Assembly: GCA_018897475.1 (NCBI GenBank)
Contig: JAHIKS010000054.1
Span: 1 to 9,338 of the forward strand
Source of the DNA: Candidatus Altarchaeota archaeon
GTDB taxonomy: Archaea; Altiarchaeota; Altiarchaeia; IMC4; QMZM01
Length of the DNA: 9,338 nucleotides
Direction of reading: 5' to 3'
This document shows positions 5,463-9,338 of the stretch, one piece after another. The position numbers and the translations under genes are program-made. The notes beneath the pieces are model-generated. The model was given only the letters and a program-made list of their open reading frames with translations. It had not been told where the DNA came from and made no database searches. Each line of letters opens with the position of its first letter. The first letter of the stretch is position 1.

Positions 5463-5771
5463 ATGGACCACGCAAAGTACGGGGCAGTAAAGGCTGCCAG
5501 GAAGGCGAAGGATGCCCTGAGGGCGAAGAAAAAGTCAGGAAGGACAGGCTATCTGGAGAGAAAGATCGCGCTCTGGAATAAGAGGTTTAATTTGAAGAAA
5601 TCCTCGGTTGGGAGAAAATTCGATGCTAGAAAGAATGCTAGGATTGCCAGGGAACACGGAAGATGGAATAGAAAGTCTGCCAAGTGGGGAGCAAGGGCTG
5701 CGCGATGGAAGAGCCACTGGGAACACAATGCTGCGAGATTCAATGCGCGGATGGCAAAGAGCTTTGGATAG
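5463..5771 (+). CDS. Basic aromatic-heptad protein C
   Basis: A 102-residue protein, strongly basic (many K, R and A). A helix at 1-27 is followed by Y30-L-E-R-K-I-A-L-W38-N-K-R-F and then the aromatic module G-R-W-N-R-K-S-A-K-W-G-A-R-A-A-R-W with W68, W75 and W82 spaced seven apart. A second register follows (W86, F93). It ends M-A-K-S-F-G, faintly like the FYG tails. The ATG is four bases after the preceding stop; GAGATGAGA upstream is a weak ribosome site. Its stop forms TAG-A-ATG with the next gene. It is the longest aromatic module of the four related proteins. Function unknown; a nucleic-acid or acidic-surface binder would suit the charge (inference). Confidence 0.75.
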   Translation: MDHAKYGAVKAARKAKDALRAKKKSGRTGYLERKIALWNKRFNLKKSSVGRKFDARKNARIAREHGRWNRKSAKWGARAARWKSHWEHNAARFNARMAKSFG

Positions 5772-5772
5772 A

Positions 5773-6156
5773 ATGGCAAGTCTGAGGCCCCAGAATAAGG
5801 AAGGTTTGAAGCAGGTCCTGGACAGGATGCTGGACAAGGGAGTGGTGATAGATACGAATGCTTATCTGGCTTTAAATGACCTTGACCTGCTGGACTTGAA
5901 TGCCTTGGTGATTCTCAGCTCCTTTAAGACCGCGGGACAGATCGGTCTGGATTTTCCGGAGGGTACAAAGCTGGATACCCCCGCGTGGAAGGACTTACTG
6001 GCTAAGGTTCCCTGCCCGCTGTGCGGCAAGGAACAGAGGTCAAAAGACCTAAAGGCGGAGGGCTGTCCCTGGTGCGGCTGGAATTACCGCCCCGCAATCG
6101 AAGAGGACAAGGAAACCTTCGAGGAGGAAAGGAAGTTCAGGTTCGGGAAGAAGTGA
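5773..6156 (+). CDS. gvpJ: GvpJ-type protein with zinc ribbon (divergent copy)
   Basis: A 127-residue protein. Residues 11-62 are a GvpA/J domain: G-L-K-Q-V-L-D-R-M-L-D-K-G-V-V-I at 11-26, then the strand-turn-strand region and S-S-F-K-T-A-G-Q-I-G-L-D-F-P at 49-62. The S-F-x-T-A-x-x-x-G-L-D-F-P string is typical of GvpJ. The core is divergent: the usual G-V-E-L-L-G and a conserved Arg are replaced by D-L-D-L-L-D-L-N-A. A CxxC-x13-CxxC zinc ribbon follows (C81, C84, C98, C101; second knuckle C-P-W-C-G-W). Haloarchaeal GvpJ lacks this as far as I recall. The start is chosen at ATG 5773 (TAG-A-ATG after the previous gene); the frame is open further upstream but overlaps that gene. GvpJ is a minor shell or nucleation component. 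Confidence 0.82.
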   Translation: MASLRPQNKEGLKQVLDRMLDKGVVIDTNAYLALNDLDLLDLNALVILSSFKTAGQIGLDFPEGTKLDTPAWKDLLAKVPCPLCGKEQRSKDLKAEGCPWCGWNYRPAIEEDKETFEEERKFRFGKK

Positions 6157-6163
6157 ATTGCGT

Positions 6164-6388
6164 ATGGACTCAGTTAAGGATATAGACGATGCTCTGAGGG
6201 AGAAATCTGCAGAGATGCATGCAGCCATTACAGAGCTGACAGAGGAAAACGAGAAGGCTATCAGGGAAATGGAGAAAAGTGTCGAGGAACTGCAGGAGTG
6301 GATTGAAGACAAACAAAAGGTGATGAAGAGGGGTGTAGGAAAGATGCGGAAATGCCAGGATAGGTTCACAAAGGCATTCCATGGTTAG
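6164..6388 (+). CDS. FYG-tail helical protein 2 (paralog, FHG end)
   Basis: A 74-residue helix-forming protein, about 64% identical by hand count to the protein at 5092 and the same length. It opens M-D-S-V-K-D-I-D-D-A-L-R-E-K-S-A-E-M and ends C-Q-D-R-F-T-K-A-F-H-G. The ATG at 6164 is chosen because it aligns exactly with the start of its paralog; a TTG at 6158 would add two residues. It starts seven bases after the first gvpJ. It has become more divergent in the C-terminal half but keeps Cys64 and the F-x3-F-x-G tail. Confidence 0.75.
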   Translation: MDSVKDIDDALREKSAEMHAAITELTEENEKAIREMEKSVEELQEWIEDKQKVMKRGVGKMRKCQDRFTKAFHG

Positions 6389-6404
6389 AATGGGACTATG
6401 GTAC
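6373..6404 (+). repeat. 32-bp direct repeat, copy 1
   Basis: It spans the end of the FHG gene and the start of the first relic, and matches 6424-6455 at 28 of 32 positions. The same junction sequence occurs near 5302 (GGCGTTCTATGGTTAGAATG). It is a gene-end/gene-start junction that has been copied. Confidence 0.75.
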
Positions 6405-6410
6405 CTTTAA
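6381..6410 (+). pseudogene. Relic of the 46-residue aromatic-heptad gene, copy 1
   Basis: It reads MVRMGLWYL then stop TAA. This aligns with MVRMRLDYLKWK, the extended reading of the small gene at 5309/5318, and lies at the same place behind a FYG-type gene. The frame ends after nine codons, so it is a truncated copy. Confidence 0.55.
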
Positions 6411-6423
6411 ATGAGAAGGTGAG

Positions 6424-6455
6424 GGCACTCCATGGTTAGAACAAGGCTATGGTAC
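6424..6455 (+). repeat. 32-bp direct repeat, copy 2
   Basis: Partner of 6373-6404, offset 51 bases, with four mismatches. Confidence 0.75.
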
Positions 6456-6488
6456 ACTCCTAAACGGAAGGAATTTCATGTTCAATAA
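6432..6488 (+). pseudogene. Relic of the 46-residue aromatic-heptad gene, copy 2
   Basis: It reads MVRTRLWYTPKRKEFHVQ then stop. The first 14 positions parallel MVRMRLDYLKWKEK, but no heptad aromatic module follows. Together with copy 1 it fills most of the 129-base gap before the second gvpJ. The rest of the gap holds a short inverted repeat, AACCTG/CAGGTT at 6492-6507, and nothing else I can name. Confidence 0.5.
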
Positions 6489-6517
6489 ATGAACCTGTCT
6501 GCAGGTTTGAAGAAAGA

Positions 6518-6913
6518 ATGAAAGCCGTAAGAGAAGAATCAAGGATGGAGGTTTTTGCGCCTGAAAGAGACTCGGATAATGGTTTGAGCGGGGCTATTGA
6601 CAGGATTCTGGAGAAAGGGCTTGTTGTTAATGCAGACATTACTGTTTCCGTCTCAGGCGTTGAATTACTGGGAATTAAGATAAGGGCGGCCCTGGCCTCG
6701 TTTGCTACCGCAGCCCAGTATGGCTTGGAATTTCCATCAGGAACAAATGTAGAAACAGCAGCATGGAAGGAGGCACAGATAGAGAAAGAGACCTGCCCAC
6801 AGTGCGAGAAGAAGGTTCCAATGGTAGAGTTGATGGATGAATCATGCCCCTGGTGCGGATGGGAGAGTGCGAAGGCTAAGCTGATGAAGGAGGAGATTAA
6901 GGTAATGCCTTAG
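6518..6913 (+). CDS. gvpJ: GvpJ-type protein with zinc ribbon
   Basis: A 131-residue protein with a more typical GvpJ core. It runs L-S-G-A-I-D-R-I-L-E-K-G-L-V-V-N-A-D at 23-40, V-S-G-V-E-L-L-G-I at 45-53, R-A-A-L-A-S-F at 56-62 and T-A-A-Q-Y-G-L-E-F-P at 64-73. A zinc ribbon follows, C93-P-Q-C96, 13 residues, C110-P-W-C113-G-W, with the same spacing as in the first gvpJ. ATG 6518 is used; ATG 6545 (MEVFAPERD) is an alternative, as neither has a strong ribosome site. Two zinc-ribbon GvpJ proteins in one cluster, each preceded by a FYG-tail gene, indicate a segmental duplication. The less degenerate core suggests this copy performs the ordinary GvpJ role. Confidence 0.87.
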   Translation: MKAVREESRMEVFAPERDSDNGLSGAIDRILEKGLVVNADITVSVSGVELLGIKIRAALASFATAAQYGLEFPSGTNVETAAWKEAQIEKETCPQCEKKVPMVELMDESCPWCGWESAKAKLMKEEIKVMP

Positions 6914-6914
6914 A

Positions 6915-7004
6915 ATGGTCGTTGATCCTGATAAAGATGGATGGAAAGATTGGAAATACTGTGAGAAGACTGTCAATGTTCTTACCCTCAGATACCAGAC
7001 ATGA
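6915..7004 (+). other. Possible 29-codon leader or gvpK start relic
   Basis: It starts at a TAG-A-ATG junction right after gvpJ and reads MVVDPDKDGWKDWKYCEKTV, then nine more residues to a stop. The opening MVVDPD resembles MVVDID of gvpK, which normally follows gvpJ. It overlaps the start of the next gene in another frame. It may be a coupling peptide, a relic, or chance. Confidence 0.25.
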
Positions 7005-7761
7005 TGTTCTAGAAATTCTCCTGAAGCGATATGACGAGAAGAGATTAGCAAAGGATCTCAGTTGCACGCTAACATCATTGCGGGGCTGGAAAGAGGATGG
7101 TTCACTGCCTGATAAGCATATGTCAAAGGTTCTTGTTCTTGCACTTCAGAATTGCCCTGAGACAAGGGATTTGCTGGGGGAGACATCTGAAGAATTCAGC
7201 AGATTGTGCAAAGATCTGAGTATTTCTAGAGATGAAGAAACCAATTTCAGCAGATTCATGAATTTCCTGGATGAAAGGAGCAAGGAGATTGTTTGTTATT
7301 TCCTTAGGAACAGGCATGCCAGCATAAGGGAACTTGCCACCCTTATACATGCTGCGACAGATCAGGACGTTTTGACGAGAGTAAGGGACGTAATAAATCC
7401 CAAGGCAGAAGAAATCTTTGGGAAGCCAATGCTCAACTTTGAGGAATCCAGGATTGATGCCTTCACGGGAGATAAAATCCTCTTCAACTGGTGGCTGGCA
7501 GAGGATTTGCCTCTAGAAGAGATGAATGATGCGTTGGACATCTTTGATGAAAAAGACCACCTAGTAGTAATAACGGAGCTTCCGGGCGTTAGAGAAGAGG
7601 ACATTAAGGTGGATGTGGAAGGCGACGTGCTCAGGATATCTGCAGATGGATATCTCAAGAGGATACCATTGTTTTATACAGTAGAAAACAAGGTGAGATC
7701 AACGTACAAGAACGGTGTTTTGGAGGTAAGGCTGAGAAAAAATGGTAGTCGACATAGATGA
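6937..7761 (+). CDS. HTH-type protein fused to a GvpH-like Hsp20 domain
   Basis: A 274-residue protein. Residues 20-70 look like a helix-turn-helix: D-V-L-E-I-L-L-K-R-Y, K-R-L-A-K-D-L, then L-T-S-L-R-G-W-K-E-D-G-S-L-P-D-K-H-M. A middle helical region (residues 105-195) contains I-R-E-L-A-T-L-I, D-V-I-N-P-K-A-E-E-I-F-G-K-P and F-T-G-D-K-I-L-F-N-W-W-L. Residues 200-272 are a small alpha-crystallin domain: H-L-V-V-I-T-E-L-P-G-V-R-E-E-D-I-K-V and K-N-G-V-L-E-V-R-L-R. The latter matches the C-terminal half of haloarchaeal GvpH in pattern. ATG 6937 is taken over TTG 6922; the ribosome site is weak either way. The end overlaps gvpK by 20 bases. It may link vesicle assembly to gene control (inference). 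Hsp20 call strong, HTH call moderate. Confidence 0.82.
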   Translation: MDGKIGNTVRRLSMFLPSDTRHDVLEILLKRYDEKRLAKDLSCTLTSLRGWKEDGSLPDKHMSKVLVLALQNCPETRDLLGETSEEFSRLCKDLSISRDEETNFSRFMNFLDERSKEIVCYFLRNRHASIRELATLIHAATDQDVLTRVRDVINPKAEEIFGKPMLNFEESRIDAFTGDKILFNWWLAEDLPLEEMNDALDIFDEKDHLVVITELPGVREEDIKVDVEGDVLRISADGYLKRIPLFYTVENKVRSTYKNGVLEVRLRKNGSRHR

Positions 7762-8092
7762 GAGTAATCTGAAGCATGGCGTCCTGGGTTTAGTCATCGC
7801 ATTAACGGAGGTGATAAGGGACGCCTTAAAGCTGCAGGCAGTCCGGAGGATGGAATCCGGCTCTTTGACAGAGGAGGAAATCGAACGGCTGGGCCTGGCT
7901 CTGGAGGAGCTTGATCAAGCCATTGAGGACATCAAGGTAGAGCAAGGGGTCACAGAGTCTGTTAGGGTGGTAAGGGACGGTCTTGATGACGTTGTTGATG
8001 ACCTACTCAATAAAATGATAAATCCGGAAAGGTGGAAAGAGAAAGCCGGAGAGATGGAACTCAAGAGAGGTGAGCAAAATGTCTCAAGATAA
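7742..8092 (+). CDS. gvpK: Gas vesicle protein GvpK
   Basis: A 116-residue GvpK. Hallmarks are L-K-H-G-V-L-G-L-V-I-A-L-T-E-V-I-R-D-A-L-K at 10-30, the Q-A-V-R-R-M-E-S-G-S-L-T-E-E-E-I-E-R-L-G block at 32-51, and the acidic helix ending G-L-D-D-V-V-D-D-L-L-N at 80-90. GvpK is an accessory factor essential for vesicle formation in several systems. It starts inside the last codons of the HTH-Hsp20 gene and its end overlaps gvpL, so translation of the three is probably coupled. The order J-K-L-M is as in haloarchaea apart from the inserted regulator-like gene. Confidence 0.95.
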   Translation: MVVDIDESNLKHGVLGLVIALTEVIRDALKLQAVRRMESGSLTEEEIERLGLALEELDQAIEDIKVEQGVTESVRVVRDGLDDVVDDLLNKMINPERWKEKAGEMELKRGEQNVSR

Positions 8093-8861
8093 TGCAGATG
8101 GGATATATCTGTACTGCGTGGCAGAGGGCAACGAAGCAGTAAGCTTTGGTTGTATGGGGATAGAAGGGAACGATGTTTACACCATTCTCTACAAGGGCCT
8201 CTGTGTTGTTGTCCATGACTGTTCCCCTGAACCTTACAAATCCGAGAACGAAGAGATAGTTAAAAAATGGGTAATCACACACCAGAATGTCGTCGACAAG
8301 GCATGGGAAACATTCTGTACCGTGCTTCCATTAGGGTTTGATACCATCATTAAAGGTGAGGGGGATATTAGTGCCGACGATAACCTTAAGAAATGGCTTG
8401 AAGATGATTACGATAACCTAAAGCAGAGGATGGAGAAGGTGAAGGACAAGGCAGAGTACGGGGTACAGGTATTCTGGAACCCCACGCTGATAAGCCAGGA
8501 GATTCTTGAGGAACATCGAGATATAAAAAAGTTGAAGGATGAAATGGAGTCAAAACCAAAAGGAACCGCTTATATGTACAAACAAAAGCTGGAAAACGCA
8601 ATAAGAAAGGAGATGGAAAAGAAGGCCGATGAATGCTTCAAGGAGTTTTATGGCAAGATCAAGGGATATGTTGATGATATACGGGTGGAAAAGACCAAAA
8701 AAGTGGAGGAAGGGCAGATGCTAATAAACCTGTCATGTCTGGTGTATAAGGATAAAAGCTCGGAACTTGGGGAAGAGTTGGGGGAAATCAATAAGATGAA
8801 GGGTTTCTCCGTTAGATTCACTGGCCCCTGGCCGCCTTACTCATTCGTAACTCCTGGCTAA
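8079..8861 (+). CDS. gvpL: Gas vesicle protein of the GvpL/GvpF family
   Basis: A 260-residue GvpL/F protein. The N-terminal beta domain begins D-G-I-Y-L-Y-C-V-A-E-G at 7-17. The family string follows, T-H-Q-N-V-V-D-K-A-W-E at 67-77 and V-L-P-L-G-F-D-T at 82-89. A middle charged helical part (100-215) leads to the closing F-T-G-P-W-P-P-Y-S-F-V at 247-257. These proteins bind GvpA and other minor Gvps and help start the vesicle. ATG 8079 is chosen over GTG 8070 because AGAGGTGA (8065-8072) is then the ribosome site. It overlaps the end of gvpK by 14 bases. Named L for its place between K and M; no separate gvpF is present in the window, so it may cover both roles. Confidence 0.93.
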   Translation: MSQDNADGIYLYCVAEGNEAVSFGCMGIEGNDVYTILYKGLCVVVHDCSPEPYKSENEEIVKKWVITHQNVVDKAWETFCTVLPLGFDTIIKGEGDISADDNLKKWLEDDYDNLKQRMEKVKDKAEYGVQVFWNPTLISQEILEEHRDIKKLKDEMESKPKGTAYMYKQKLENAIRKEMEKKADECFKEFYGKIKGYVDDIRVEKTKKVEEGQMLINLSCLVYKDKSSELGEELGEINKMKGFSVRFTGPWPPYSFVTPG

Positions 8862-8862
8862 A

Positions 8863-9338
8863 ATGGAACCAACCCGAGATAGACACGCCACGCTCGTGGA
8901 TTTGCTGGATAGGGTACTGGACAAAGGCTTAGTTATACACGCAGATGTCATCATCTCCCTATCAGGGGTTCCGTTGATTGGAGTTAACCTCAGGGCAGCC
9001 ATTGCAGGGATGGAGACGATGCTCGAATATGGCATAATGAGGGACTGGGATGCGGCAGTCAGGGCCTATGAGAGGAAGCACATAAAGGGGAAGGAACCTG
9101 TCCTGCTTGTGGGGGAGGAGCTGGTTCTTAGGGAATTCGGGACCTGCCACTATAAAGAGGGCATCTACAGTGCATGGAGAGCGGGCTATATCTATCTGAC
9201 CAACAGGAGAGTGTTCATGCTCCGAAAAGAACCTGCCGAGATTCTGTTTGAGACTCCCCTTGATAGAATAAAGGCCCTAAGGATTGAAGGAAAGGAGGAA
9301 GAGAAAGAGGAACTCTGGATAGCCTTGAAGACTGGTGA
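8863..9338 (+). CDS. gvpM: GvpM with PH/GRAM-like C-terminal extension (3' end outside window)
   Basis: 158 residues are visible and the frame is still open at the window edge. Residues 9-57 are a GvpA-family domain of the GvpM type: A-T-L-V-D-L-L-D-R-V-L-D-K-G-L-V-I-H-A-D, S-G-V-P-L-I-G-V-N-L-R-A-A-I-A-G and E-T-M-L-E-Y-G. Haloarchaeal GvpM stops soon after this. Here a second domain follows from about residue 72: P-V-L-L-V-G-E-E-L-V-L-R at 79-90, G-Y-I-Y-L-T-N-R-R-V-F-M-L at 108-120 and I-L-F-E-T-P-L-D-R-I-K-A-L at 127-139. This is the strand pattern of bacterial PH/GRAM-like domains, where an L-T-N-x-R strand is characteristic. The start lies one base after the gvpL stop. Confidence 0.88.
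   Translation, partial: MEPTRDRHATLVDLLDRVLDKGLVIHADVIISLSGVPLIGVNLRAAIAGMETMLEYGIMRDWDAAVRAYERKHIKGKEPVLLVGEELVLREFGTCHYKEGIYSAWRAGYIYLTNRRVFMLRKEPAEILFETPLDRIKALRIEGKEEEKEELWIALKTG

Noticed and set aside
5608..5772. N-terminal extension of the first GvpJ into the preceding gene
   Set aside because: The GvpJ homology begins after 5773, and the extension overlaps a gene with a conserved aromatic module.
1..9338. tRNA, rRNA, insertion sequences or integration sites
   Set aside because: No cloverleaf-like segment, transposase motif or terminal inverted repeats were seen on either strand by eye.

Overview
The window is most of an archaeal gas vesicle (gvp) gene cluster, with every gene on the + strand. 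It opens in the last 40 codons of gvpA, the shell protein, and closes inside gvpM. An archaeal, probably euryarchaeal, host is suggested by three things. The accessory set O, G, H, J, K, L and M resembles the haloarchaeal one. Ribosome binding sites are of the GAGGTGA/GGTGATC type. The base composition and the many Lys/Glu-rich proteins are unlike the acidic, GC-rich halophile versions, so a methanogen-like or uncultured non-halophilic euryarchaeon is the better guess. Nothing in the window fixes the species.

Layout, left to right. (1) 1-1082: gvpA end, then two tandem paralogous repeat-helix proteins in the position of gvpC, then a 51-residue helical protein. A perfect hairpin with a T-tract follows the first gvpC-like gene. 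(2) 1136-3446: gvpN (AAA+ ATPase), an unrecognised 123-residue protein, gvpO, gvpG, and a short protein resembling only the N-terminal part of GvpH. (3) 3449-5771: a run of small, very basic, apparently undescribed proteins. Two share TYS...STV repeats, one of them carrying 18-residue tandem repeats behind a long charged helix. Four share aromatic residues spaced exactly seven apart (W-x6-W-x6-W/F/Y). One is a helical protein ending in FYG. (4) 5773-6913: two GvpJ-type proteins, each with a C-terminal CxxC-x13-CxxC zinc ribbon, separated by a second FYG-tail protein and two decayed copies of an aromatic-heptad gene. This region looks like a tandem duplication. (5) 6937-9338: a predicted HTH regulator fused to an Hsp20 domain of the GvpH type, then gvpK, gvpL (GvpF/L family) and gvpM with a C-terminal PH/GRAM-like extension.

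Genes are tightly packed. Many neighbours overlap or meet at a TAG-A-ATG junction, which suggests translational coupling in one or a few long operons. GvpA would build the shell. GvpN, O, G, K, L, J and M are known accessory or nucleation factors. The gvpC-like proteins could stiffen or decorate the shell. The extra basic helical proteins, sharing a C-terminal F(Y/H)G tail or an aromatic heptad, are the best candidates for a new gas vesicle subsystem such as a scaffold, tether or cluster organiser. That role is inference. No stretch over 300 bases lacks a gene; the longest poor stretch (6389-6517) holds gene relics. gvpF, gvpD and gvpE are not in the window.
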